Below, piece after piece: positions 34,560 to 45,014 of a DNA stretch of 64,000 bases. The position numbers were made by a program, and so were the translations under genes. A model generated the notes under the pieces. It worked only from the letters and a program-made list of their open reading frames with translations. It did no database searches and had not been told where the DNA came from. Source of the stretch: Megascapheus bottae (Eukaryota; Chordata; Mammalia; Rodentia; Geomyidae); assembly GCA_024803745.1 (NCBI GenBank), contig JANJXV010000002.1:42367757-42431756 (forward strand), given 5' to 3'. The first letter of the stretch is position 1; each line of letters opens with the position of its first letter.

Positions 34560-36210
34560 AGTTATTATAATTATCATTAACATGTCAATATGAACATGTC
34601 ACAAGTACTTATACATAATCACTAATAGAATAAACAATCAAAAATGGCAATAGGACAATCATTTGGGTAGAATAGGAAGACCATAGCTTACTTGAAAAAT
34701 ATTAGGAAAATATGAATGAAATATATGAATATATGAAAATATCACAACCTTTCATACCAATTAATATTCAACCTTATACAACTAATATATGCTAATAAAA
34801 ATGTTTCTCCAGCATTGGTATATTGTACCCTCCCTTTACTCGCTACCCTAGAGGTTTTACCCATTATAATGGTAAACAACAAAGAATGCACAATGAAGAA
34901 AAATGCAGTTGTTAAAGGAGAAATAGTGTGATTTCAGGCATATAAACATTGCAGAAGAGTATACAATGAAATTAAAGATATAGAAATATTGTTATGTTAC
35001 TAACCCTGGCTACCTATCCCTCACAAAATCTTCTACTCTTTCCTACTCACTGGTTTGTAATCTTCTGTTTTAAGGAATATCATTGCTCCCCCCCAAAAAA
35101 AACAAGACTTTTCAGAGCACAGCAAATGCAAATCAATCCTAAACAAATACTAGAAAGTTCAAAATTAATATCCTATGTAAAAATTCCAAAAGTCTAAGTG
35201 AGCTATTAATGTCATTTTTAATTATTCTCAGAAGTTTACACTGTGCCTAATTTAGGAAGTTCCACAAAAAGATCTGTACTGCAGCAGTGATAATGGAACT
35301 CTCCAGAAAAACAAGCTGCACCTGCTGAGGAGAAAATTTAGACTGATGTCCATTAAATGTCTACCTGCCACTGTGTAGAACACAAAACTGATAAGGAAAT
35401 TAAGAGTAAGGAAATTAAGAGTGCCAAGGAGAAATGCTGACAAAGTAGAAAAACTAAGAAAGTAAGGGGCCAGGAGTCTAAGAGAGAAGGGAGACATTTA
35501 CAAGGAACACTTTGTGTCATAGCTCTTTTCACTTATGAAAGTATAAACAAAGTTCATTGCTTTACTATTTTTTCTACCTGCTTTTTAAAAATCTATTTTT
35601 TGTTCAGACCTCTTACTTATTGAAAAAAATGCATATTGAAACTAATGTTCCCTTTTTCCCCAAACATTTCCAAATCTCATTGTCCACTTTCATCAAAAAT
35701 GCAAAGTTAGCAAGTCATTTTCCTCTTCTATAAGATGAATATTTATACTAATCTCAGAAGATGACTGGGAAGAGGTATGTAAAAAGATTTAATATAGTTT
35801 TGGAAATGTTTGCTAGGACTTAAATATTTGCTCTTGGCACCAGTATCAAGATTATATTGTTTTCAGTTCTCTAACAATTTTCTAAAATAAACCAGAGCAC
35901 TTGTCTGGTTGTGCTTCATGAGAAATTCAACTTTGATAACTGGCCAGTAAGCTCCTATATCAATTAACACATTTTTCCAGAGCTTCAAGAGTCTTGACAG
36001 TTACTGTGCTCACTGGGTACCTGATTCATCTACTGTCAGTTTGATGTTAGCTATACTTAAAATGAAACTCTCACAGCACTGTTTGGGAAAAGCATGCAAG
36101 TAAAATTATACAGCCTATGAAAGCTCTCAGTTTTTCACTGTACTCTTTCATTCTTCTTGTTTTATGTTTGGACACATTTAGTTTCCAACTGAATCAACCT
36201 TAAAGCTTTA
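34560..36210. other. Intron d-e, unannotated part
   Basis: No element recognised. A 13-bp tandem repeat (aaggaaattaaga) lies at 35393-35422. Confidence 0.6.
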
Positions 36211-36225
36211 AGAAAGAGAAATAAA

Positions 36226-36482
36226 GTCGGGTGCAATGGCTTACACCTGTAATCCTAGGTACTCAGGAGGTTGAGATGTGGGGATCAAGGTTCAGGGCCA
36301 GCTTAGGCACTAAAGACCAAGAGACTCTTATCTCCAAGTAACCATTAAAAAAAACAGACGTGGGGCTGTGACTCAAGGGGTAGGGCAGTAATTTTGAGTT
36401 GAACAGCTCAGAGACAATGCTCAGGCCCAGGGTTCAAGCCTCATGATCAACAAGAAAAAAATAAAAAAGCAAGCAAACAAGT
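36226..36482 (+). mobile_element. B1-Geo composite SINE
   Basis: B1-like head gtcgggtgcaatggcttaca, Geo half ggggctgtgactcaaggggt. Target duplication aagagaaataa at 36215-36225 and 36483-36493. Confidence 0.93.
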
Positions 36483-36494
36483 AAGAGAAATAAT

Positions 36495-36690
36495 AGGGCG
36501 AGGGCATGGCCTACTGCTAGAGTGCTTGCCTAGCACACACTAAGCTCCGGGTTGGACTCCTCAGTACCACATACACAGAAAAAGCCGGAAGTGGTGCTGT
36601 GGCTCCAGTGGTACAGCACTAACCTTGAGAAAGCTCAAAGACAATCCCCAGGCCCTGAGTTCAAACCCAGGACTGGCAAAAAAAAAAAGA
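36495..36690 (+). mobile_element. IDL-Geo SINE with compound microsatellite tail
   Basis: Full dimer abutting the previous SINE's target duplication. Its A-tail leads straight into the 36691-36948 microsatellite. Confidence 0.94.
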
Positions 36691-36741
<51 letters not shown>

Positions 36742-36866
36742 AGACGGGAGGAAGGAAGGAAGGAAGGAAGGAAGGAAGGAAGGAAGGAAGGAAGGAGGGA
36801 GGGAGGGAGGGAGGGAGGGAGGGAGGGAGGGAGGGAGGGAGGGAGGGAGGGAGGGAGGGAGGGAAG

Positions 36867-36945
<79 letters not shown>

Positions 36946-36948
36946 AAA
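36691..36948 (+). repeat. Compound (GACA)-(GGAA)-(GGGA)-(GAAA) microsatellite
   Basis: Four consecutive tetranucleotide blocks: GACA/CAGA to 36741, GGAA to about 36794, GGGA to about 36863, GAAA to 36948. The last three form about 200 bp of pure purine. ORFs through it are artefacts. Confidence 0.98.
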
Positions 36949-37047
36949 GACTTGCAAGTTTTCTTTGACTATTCAGTATAATCTTCTGCCCCAGTTTTGT
37001 GCAGAATCTTCACCTAAGCCTAAAGAGCATATATATCTCTGCTGCAG

Positions 37048-37239
37048 ATTCTGAGTTTCATTCAACCTTTAGAATCCTAAAAAAATCTAATGAAGATAAG
37101 AGGGTACTATAGCCAATCTACACTATGGGAAAACCCACTCCCAATTCTGAGTTCCATTCAACCTTTAGAATCCTAAAAAAATCTAACGAAGATAAGAGGG
37201 TACTATAGCCGATCTATACTATGGGAAAACCCACTGCCA
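37048..37239. repeat. 96-bp tandem duplication
   Basis: Two 96-bp units (37048-37143 and 37144-37239) differ at about five positions. Unit text includes cctttagaatcctaaaaaaa and agggtactatagcc. Not an obvious part of any SINE or LINE. Confidence 0.96.
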
Positions 37240-37361
37240 TCTTCTTTCTGGGAAGGAAGTATCTTCCAGAATACTGTAAGAACTTGTGAGCCTCTGCTGC
37301 AAGTACAAGGAGGGAAAACACATGTTATATAAAAATATTACTAAGGTTCAATTTTTCTTTT

Positions 37362-37551
37362 CTTTTCTTTTTTTCTTTTGGCCAGTCCTGGGCTTGAACT
37401 CAAAGCCTGGGCACTGTCCTTGGACTTTCTCAAGGCTAGAACTCTACCATCTGAGCCTCACACCACTTCCAGCTTTTTTTTTTTTCTATATATGTGGTAC
37501 CGAGGAATCGAACCCTGGTCTTTGTGCATGCTAGGCCAAACTCTCGGCCCC
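37362..37551 (-). mobile_element. IDL-Geo SINE, antisense
   Basis: Target duplication caatttttctttt at 37349-37361 and 37552-37564. The ID-like half lacks about 15 bp (catgctaggccaaactctcg). Confidence 0.95.
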
Positions 37552-37569
37552 CAATTTTTCTTTTTTTAA

Positions 37570-40500
37570 AAGATAACTAAGAAATATCATAATATTTCCC
37601 CATGTGTAAGAAATACCATAACATTCCCCATGATACATTAATCATTTTAGCTTTTGGTAAAGAGCCAAGTCTTCACCACCAAACATCCAAAGTAAATAAA
37701 TAAATAAAAATAAGGAGGCTACACTTCCTCACTAGAAGCTGTGATTCTATAGCCTACGCTACCCCAAAACTTTTCAAGGTCCTACTCTATGCAATAAAAA
37801 TCATTGCTACTATTTTTCTATTAATTTCTATAATCTAGATAGAGTAGCTGGCATAAGCATGTAAAAGAGAAGGAAATTCACTCAAATTGAAATTACATTG
37901 AAGCAGAGTCAATGGACTCTTTTGTTTGATGTAATTCTACCACTTCAAATCAAAGCTATATGACCATGTCAGTTGTTTATGAAAGTAAATTGCTCAAATG
38001 ACAATTTATGTAAGTAGAGGGATACAGAAAAATGCATAGTGCCCCAGAGAACATTTTAGTCATTGCTGAATTTAAAATTTAAAATAAAACACAGCCTACC
38101 AAGCTATTTTAAAATTTTTTAATGAGACAAAAAGAAAAAGGAATGGGGGGAGGGGGCAAATGAAAACAAGCCTAAAAAGGAAACTAACAATACTTGGTCT
38201 ACACTCAAAACATCTCAACATGAAAACAGCTAGCTCTGGAATGGCACAAGTTAATGGTATGTTTCATAGTATAAGTTCACAGACTAAGAAATTCTTTTTC
38301 TGTTAACTATGAACATCCTTCCAAATTTATAAACACTTAACTTTAAAAGAAGATGCATAGTTTACTTTCTTTAAATCTACATCTGGATTTGCAAACCTGA
38401 GTGAAACAGGCTGAGAAAATCTATAATATGAAGACCTATTAGTGTCTTAAGAGGACTAACTTCCTTTCACTAATTACAACTATTATATTAGGCATTTAAT
38501 CAAAGTCAAGTTCAATCTGGAGTAAGCAATATTTGTAGAAATTAGTCTACTGATATTTTATTGAGGAAAAGAAGTAGTGATATACTCTGATTCTTTTGGA
38601 TGTATTTTCATAGCACAACACCTAAAAATCCATTTCTGATAAAATATGATGCTATGTCACTAGAGAGCCTATGGCAAATAAACTGCTTCTTTAAATAGAC
38701 CTATTAATTTTTCAGATAATATCAAAATAATGCTTTTACCCAGAAAATATCAAAATCGCAAATACATTCAAAACAGTAAGGTCATTTACTATACTAATCT
38801 CATTGCCTCTCTATATTCCACATCTTCGTTCTACCCAAATCCCCCAACTCAAAGAAAAATCTACTCTGGGCGTAAGTTTAAACCAATACATTTTATTCAG
38901 TGGAATAGCAGAATGGTACACAATTAGCATCATTTTAGTCATGTCATTATTTCCAGCTCAGTGGCATTTATTCAGATGAGCACAATTTGCAGCCACTGAG
39001 CCCAACTCCTCTGATGTTAACTGGCATCATTAAAACCCTCCCAGGGTCCTACTCCTTTGATCTTTTAAAGAATGCCTTGGGTTTGTGACTAAGAGCCGGA
39101 AACTCACGGCTGGACACCCTCAACAGCATTCATGTTAGGTCACAGAATGCTCACGTCAGCTAATAATCCTCAGCGACAATGATTCTGATTCAAAAGAGAA
39201 ATTTTTCTCCATTTTAAAATTATTTAAACAAAAATCAAAAAGTAGATTAAAATAACATATAGAGGGCAAACATATAGGAGGCCCTAAATATTCTAACTTC
39301 AAAAGCTGAAGTCATAAAGTTTTAAGAATAAAGTGGCCATAAAGATGTTAAGAAATCCAGGAATGGTAAATGGCAGGTGGCAGAGGACAGAGAATAAATG
39401 GATAGAAACAAAATTACAAAGTTATAAAGCTTCAAGACTTAAGTTTTAAATTTTCCTACTTGTATCTTTTGATAGAGCACTCAGTAATCCTATTATCACC
39501 AAATACTTCCTTTAAAAAACTAAACCAACCAATTAAATAGTAATGGAAACTTCATTTCTACTTTAAAAAAAAAAGCTAGTATTTCTATTTCCCCAAACAT
39601 TTCACAGATGGCTTCTGTGTGTTAATAGTACCAATTATATAAATGTAATACAGTCCATTAAAATTTTATTTCAAAGATGAAATAACATATTTAAAAATCT
39701 ATTTGCCAGGAGACAAAGTAAATGTTATAATACCTAAAAACACTTAATAAAAGGCAAGTTCCTGCTGTCCTTTTAAAGTTAAAAATAAGGACAAACTACA
39801 ACTTTGGATTGCAAAGAGTCATTGTATAGCATATAAAAAGCTCAGCATGGAAATAGATTCAACAAATGCACAAAAAGAGTTTTCATGTCCAGGAAGAACT
39901 AAAGACATCAAAAAAAAATAGGCCCCTGACTACAAATAACAGAGCCCAACTCTAAAAGACCAGCAAATTCATTCTCTAATGCATAGCAAATTAAATTTAA
40001 TCAACTCCTGTGCAAGGTTAGCAGGCATTCCACCTTTAAAAGTCTCCACAAACAAAACCATAAGAACAACAAAAGAGGTTCCAGAGTATAATAAATACCA
40101 AATCCACAGTAGGTGACAGAAGCCTTACTGTACACAGCTGAAAAAAAATCTGACACCAAAACAATGGATCACATTTCCATACTGAATTATATTTATCACA
40201 CTAAAAAATGCCTACACAAAATAGCAGCATTTCTATAGACCATTTTTATACCATCCTAAGTCCAGAAAACCTTCCAAACCTGCTGGGACCCATTGAGAAT
40301 TGCTCCCACCCCATAATGCTCCAAAACAGACTACTGCAGACAAAGGGCAAGAATGACAGGAGGGGGCAAAGACAACTCCCTTCCACCATAATTGCTGAAA
40401 ATAAATAAATAAAAGAGGATAGAAAAGCCAAAACATAACCCTGGCACAGGGTATTTCCGGGGAAATCACTGCTGTGACAAATGCCTGAAATGAACTCTTC

Positions 40501-41455
40501 CAGCGGTCAAGAATCCCCAGGAAAGGCCCCGCCCCTCCTTATCTATTGCTCAATTGTACAATACTCTGCTTTGAAAATATAACACCCTCATAGAGCTAGG
40601 CAAGATGAAAGAGCTTTTCTTCACGATTTTGCAATGCCTATTAATTTTTGCTACAACAGACTCACAACTGATTAAGAAAACACAGAGCTAGCTAGCCCTG
40701 CCAAACATTCTCATGTTAAAGCTTTAAGAGAGAAAATATTAAATGTGAATGAACCCTCTTTTTAAAAACAAATACAGTAATTTTATTTCTGCACAGACTA
40801 TATAGCTGTTTCTCCTCAATCTCTAAGCAATTTCTTTAAACCAAGAACTATCATCTACCTTTGAAATACCAATAGTGATGTTACTTGATTGCTGTGCTGT
40901 TACAGAATTAACTTTCAGAAATATTATGACTCATTCATTGCCACTCACAGCACCCACAGAGAATCAATGATTGAAGGAGGAAGCTTAAACTGTTCTCAAA
41001 GCATTCTCACACTTCATCAAAACTCATGAAGCAACATGAAGAACACAAAGTCCATCAAAGGAGTATTAAAATCTCCACATTACCCCATATTCCCATGGTT
41101 AAACTTTCGAACACGAGTAAATATTATCTATATGTCAAAGCTGTTATGAATTTTAACACAAAGCATAATGTACCAAATGGCATTGTAAAAAAAAGTGCCA
41201 AAGAAAATAGCTTTTATAGTTCTGTGTAATAACGTATTATAAAATGTACAGATCATTGAAATATGAAATTACAGATGAAATTACCATTGTAGTCAACATG
41301 GAGACTAAGGAAATATGAGACAATGTGTACTTATAAATTTTGTAGGAACCACAGAAATCAAATTATTTACACCAAACACTCTGACCACATTTCCACTAAT
41401 ATATCCAAAATACTACCATTTGATAGATAATCAGTTTTTAACATTTTGTCAATGA
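37570..41455. other. Intron d-e, about 3.9 kb without recognised repeats
   Basis: The longest repeat-poor stretch in the window. No exon-like ORF with splice sites was found on either strand. 39040-39180 and 40490-40560 are locally less AT-rich and could be conserved noncoding sequence; I cannot test that. Confidence 0.5.
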
Positions 41456-41457
41456 CA

Positions 41458-41610
41458 CAGTCATGTGTCCCTTAACAGGAAGATACATTCCAAGACGTGT
41501 GACTAATCAATATTGTCACTGTGCAAATAACAGTGTGCTTAAAGTAATTAAAATAGCATTATATGACTAGGCAATATTCTTGTAGGAACCTTGTTACATA
41601 TTCCATTGCT
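41458..41610 (+). repeat. Ancient interspersed repeat (class uncertain)
   Basis: The text cagtcatgtgtcccttaaca, gatacattccaaga and attgtcactgtgcaaataac resembles an old mammalian-wide element that begins with a CAGTCATG terminus. Family not named with confidence. Confidence 0.45.
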
Positions 41611-41789
41611 GACTAGCAACCCGTGGGTATACTAGACATACTGTGCTTTACACAAGTAATCCTTGGACATGTAGACAGTTTTGGATGGTGCAAATTTGAA
41701 TCACTACCTAAAACAATTTCCTCATAGTCCTTGCCAGTCTATCTCCTACCCTCACTCCTGATCTCTGATTAAGAGCTCTTATATCAGAT

Positions 41790-42320
41790 TTGCCTGTTCT
41801 TGAATTTAATTAAGTAGTAACCATAAATATAGGCAGACTCAATAACCAGCTATTTTCACTGAGCATGTTTTCAAGAGTCATCCACATTTGTTTATGTAGC
41901 AGGGATCTATTCCTTTTTCTTGCAGAATAGGGTTTCATGTTACAAATATACATTTTGTTTACTCCTTGGCCAGTTAATGGATGTCTGCATCACTTTCAAA
42001 CACATTGACATTAGTGACATCAATATTCTTACGTAAATCTTTTTGTTTTTATGGGTATGTTTTGATTGACCTAGGAAAAGTGGAATTGTGAGATCCAAGA
42101 TAGTTTTATAATATCTTTCTATAACAAATGTCCAAATACTTCACAGCAGTTGTTTCCTTTTACATTCTTGCCAGCATTATGTGGCATCCAGCTATTCCTT
42201 ATCTTCTCCAATATTTGGTATTGTTTTTCATTTCAGTATTTGCAGGGGTGTATATATTTCTCAAGACCAACAGTGTTGTCACAGTTTCATGTTTGTTGTC
42301 TACTCATATAACTTTGTTTC
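41790..42320 (-). mobile_element. Old L1 ORF2 3' end, antisense
   Basis: The plus strand reads the complement of the L1 ORF2 terminus: gagcatgttttcaagagtca tccacattt, cattttgtttactccttggc cagttaatggatg, then aaaagtggaattgtgagatc. Diverged and broken. Confidence 0.75.
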
Positions 42321-42434
42321 TTTGAAAATAAGAAGGTGAAAGTATTGTTACAAGAACAAACTGAGATGACATATAAATTACTTGTAATGCTGAAATAGGG
42401 ATATAATTCTAAAGACTAAAAGAGTCAAATAGTA

Positions 42435-42440
42435 GATGAT
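42435..42440 (+). repeat. 6-bp target-site duplication, left copy
   Basis: gatgat, matching 45372-45377 exactly. Six bases is the usual size for class II (ERVK-type) integrases. Confidence 0.9.
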
Positions 42441-42795
42441 TGCCGGGAGCCTAGTAACGCCATGTCAAATAACTTTCTGCTGAAACAAGACAAGAGGCAG
42501 GGCCCAAGACTTGATTACCATTGGTTACAAATGTGTTATGGCTTTATCACTCTCTGCTGAGTCCTAGAGTGAGGGTATATTAGCTGGAGGGACTTCCTCA
42601 GGAGGGGTTTTTTTGGGGGGGAGAGAGATTCCTGCCTTGACAAACCTGGCTGATGTGTCTGTTTGTCCTCTGGGGAAGGAGGGCTGGGTGCAGGTGGACA
42701 GTGAGTCTTCTCCTCACTTGGCTCGTCCTGGTCAGGGCGTGTTTTCCCTATCCCTCCTGCTGATGGAGAGGGACCAGGGAAGAAGGACCCTGACA
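42441..42795 (+). repeat. 5' LTR (355 bp)
   Basis: Begins TGCCGGGAGCC and ends CCCTGACA. It has a TATA-like tatatta (42577-42583). Where the related solo LTR at 61271 has cctcaataaa, this one reads cctcaggagg, so no AATAAA signal is visible. A G/T-run (42606-42620) replaces that region. Confidence 0.93.
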
Positions 42796-42798
42796 TTC

Positions 42799-42816
42799 TG
42801 GCGCCCAATGTGGGGC
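42799..42816 (+). promoter_or_regulatory. Primer binding site, tRNA-Lys type
   Basis: tggcgcccaatgtggggc, three bases after the LTR, matches the 3' end of tRNA-Lys1,2 with one mismatch (t for c at position 11). This site type is typical of betaretrovirus-like and ERVK elements. Confidence 0.93.
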
Positions 42817-42859
42817 ATGAAAGGGGCACGATGGCGAATTAAGCCAAGCGAGATACATG

Positions 42860-43650
42860 GAGGAGGGACTGAAGGCCCAGGGAAACCTGAAAGGAAAATA
42901 ATGCAAAGAAAATGGAAAAGGAGGGACTGAAGGGCCAGGGAAACCTGAAGGGAAAATGCTGACTGAAGTTGCTCACAGGGAAAAAGAAAAAGACAGCGAA
43001 GAAGACAAGGAGAAAGGGACAAAGAGAAAGACAAAGTGAAAGAGAAAAAGGAAAGGTGGTAAAGAGGAGAAAGGGAAGCTACCTGCAAAAGTCAAAGAAG
43101 AAAAACTCCTCAAAGACGAAAAACCAAAGAAACCTGAAAGGCACAAAGAAAAACAAAAAGGAGGGACTGAAGGGCCAGGGATACCTGAAGGGAAAATGCA
43201 GGCTGGAGTTGCTCACAGTGAAAAACAAGACAGAGAGGAAGAAAAAGGAAAAAGAGAGAGACAAAGAAAAAGAAATACCAGAAATGAAGAAAACACAAGA
43301 AAAGAAAGCTAGGCTAAAGAAAATACTAAAGAGAAGACTATGAAAGTGAAAGGTGGTAAACAGGAGAAAGGGAAGCAACTACATGCAAAAGTCAAAGAAG
43401 TAAGAAAAACTCAGACTGAAAAGCCAGAGAAAACTGAAAGGAAAATACAAACTAAAGTTGCTCACAAAGTAAAAGAAAAACCTATTTAATAAAAGAAAAA
43501 GAAAAACCCATAAAGAAAGCAACCCACAAGGAGAAAATTGAGAAAAAAGAAAAACCAAAAACTCCTCCCAAAGCTAAGGAGAAAGAAGACAAAGAAGGTG
43601 TAGCTGTGTCAAAGCAGAAAGGTGCTCTATGTTGGGCAAGACACAGATAG
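42860..43650 (+). pseudogene. Triadin (TRDN)-derived cDNA segment inside the LTR element
   Basis: Purine-rich region whose translation matches the lumenal KEKE-rich part of triadin in blocks. In one frame: 43340-43486 gives VKGGKQEKGKQ..AKVKEV then TEKPEKTERKIQTKVAHK. In another frame: 43492-43626 gives KEKPIKKATHKEKIEKKE, KPKTPPK and KEKEDKEGVAVSK. Earlier diverged copies of the TE..KPE.K..T.V.H.EKEK block start at 42868, 42926 and 43166, and a KGGK.EKGK..AKVKE block at 43052. Triadin is a junctional sarcoplasmic reticulum protein that binds calsequestrin and the ryanodine receptor. Blocks occur without introns, repeated and out of triadin order. Stops and frameshifts (for example TAA at 43487) prevent a product. 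The match rests on remembered triadin sequence and is an inference. Confidence 0.82.
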
Positions 43651-43802
43651 ACTCAAAGTAAAACAGATGAAAAAGGCCAAAATCAGACTACAAGTAAGCA
43701 TAAAAGACTTGCACAGACCATTCCCAGTCCGCCTCCGAAGCGCAGGTGACTTCAGCACAGTGGGGAAACACTGAGGAACCTCGCAGAAGTCTCTGGCCCA
43801 GA

Positions 43803-43811
43803 ACGGTAAGG
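43803..43811 (+). promoter_or_regulatory. Candidate leader splice donor
   Basis: aacggtaag matches a strong 5' splice site and lies between the TRDN-like segment and the possible gag remnant, where retroviral leaders usually carry the major donor. Function is not shown. Confidence 0.4.
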
Positions 43812-43823
43812 GCGAGGCAATGA

Positions 43824-44006
43824 GGGGTTCAAAAAAGAACCGGAATTAGGGGCTCCGAAAAAGAACCAGAATTAGGGGCTCAGAAAAAGAACCGGAATAA
43901 GGGGCTCAGAAAAGAACCAGAATAAGGGGTTCAGAAAAGAACCGGAATAAGGGGTTCAGAAGCTTCCAACAACCGGGAATAATGGGTTCAGAAGCTTCTA
44001 AGAACC
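43824..44006 (+). repeat. Degenerate tandem repeat (about 26-bp unit, about 7 copies)
   Basis: Repeated ggggYtcagaaaagaaccRg aataa units, with the last two enlarged by agcttcYaa. It lies just upstream of the possible gag remnant. Confidence 0.93.
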
Positions 44007-44009
44007 GAA

Positions 44010-44440
44010 TGGTTAGTTATAAAAGATTTACTTAAAGCTAATGGTATTGCAGTAAAAGAAACCATGGTTGAGGCTTAAAGCTTTGTTTTAAAACTTGGTT
44101 CTCACTTGCAAGAATAAGATTAATTTTGTGCACTTTAAGATCTTTAAGTATGAATGTATGAACGGGTGTGAGTGAACATGTTCAAGGTTAAGTTGTCAGC
44201 ATGCTATGTAAAATAATGGATGAATTTATACTTGAAACACGAAGGCAATTGGGTAAATCGCAGTCAACTATATGGCAACTCATACGGGAGGAAACAAATG
44301 GTTAAAGAACAGGTGGAAAGAAGCGCAGAGGTGCTTGGAGAAATACTTGAGAAAGAGGAAGAATTAAGTGGTAATGATTTAGAAAGCCTAAGCTCGGGTG
44401 CAGAATTGCAAGACAGAGAGCCACTGCCCATAGTTTAAAA
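44010..44440 (+). pseudogene. Possible gag matrix remnant, inactive
   Basis: A short frame from 44010 to a stop at 44076-44078 has the length and hydrophobic/basic pattern expected at the start of a betaretrovirus-like matrix domain. A second open stretch (44220-44438, 72 codons) is acidic. No zinc-knuckle, protease or RT motif is seen. The assignment is an inference from position and composition. Confidence 0.4.
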
Positions 44441-44999
44441 TAGGCTAAGCTTTTTAGGGTCCCTAGCTAAATATAGAGACAACACCCCTGAGTCAGCTTG
44501 AAGAAGTTATAGAAGATGAATCTTCGCCCATCAAGCCCCTTTAAAATGAAGGGACCAGAGTCATTTTTGGAAAGTGGATAGGATAAATTAGAGACATGGG
44601 AGACAGTAGTAACAGATGTGCAAGAAGGGCAAGGGAGAGTACAGTGTGCACATTAGACATTAGAGTTGTTGCTTTTGAAACAAGGGGGTGGGGGATTGGA
44701 AGACTCCCAAGGAAAATAATACAATGTCAACGTAGACAGTGAATGCTAATAGGACAGGCGTTTTCAGCCATGGAAAAAGGAACATCCCCTCAGGTCTGTC
44801 TTGCTTAAATGGACGGCTGGTAGTCAAAGATAGGCAAGTCCCAGCTATTAGCCTATCAACCTAAGACAGGAGCCAAGTAAAAAGGACTTGGTGATCACAT
44901 GACGGGTAAGAGAACTAATAAGCTTGGAGACACCTAAGACAGGCACAGTCGATCTGATATGATGGTAGCCCCACATATCTTAGGTTTTTTCTTTTTTCT
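44441..44999 (+). other. Internal 3' region of the LTR element, no coding recognised
   Basis: Broken in all frames. It contains no recognisable pol or env signature. Confidence 0.6.
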
Positions 45000-45014
45000 A
45001 AAAGACGGGGGAGA
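45000..45014 (+). promoter_or_regulatory. Polypurine tract
   Basis: aaaagacgggggaga sits directly before the TG of the 3' LTR, as required for plus-strand priming. Confidence 0.9.

Noticed and set aside
36552..36981. Overlapping ORFs of 98-138 codons
   Set aside because: They are produced by the compound tetranucleotide microsatellite, including the SINE tail.
37570..41455. Possible nested gene or processed pseudogene in the repeat-poor stretch
   Set aside because: No ORF with codon structure, no poly-A-tailed cDNA-like segment and no recognisable protein family on either strand.
42969..43343. 124-codon lysine-rich ORF as a functional gene
   Set aside because: It lies out of the main TRDN-like frame over most of its length and inside a non-autonomous LTR element. 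The TRDN-like frame is interrupted by stops and shifts, so it is kept as pseudogene evidence only.
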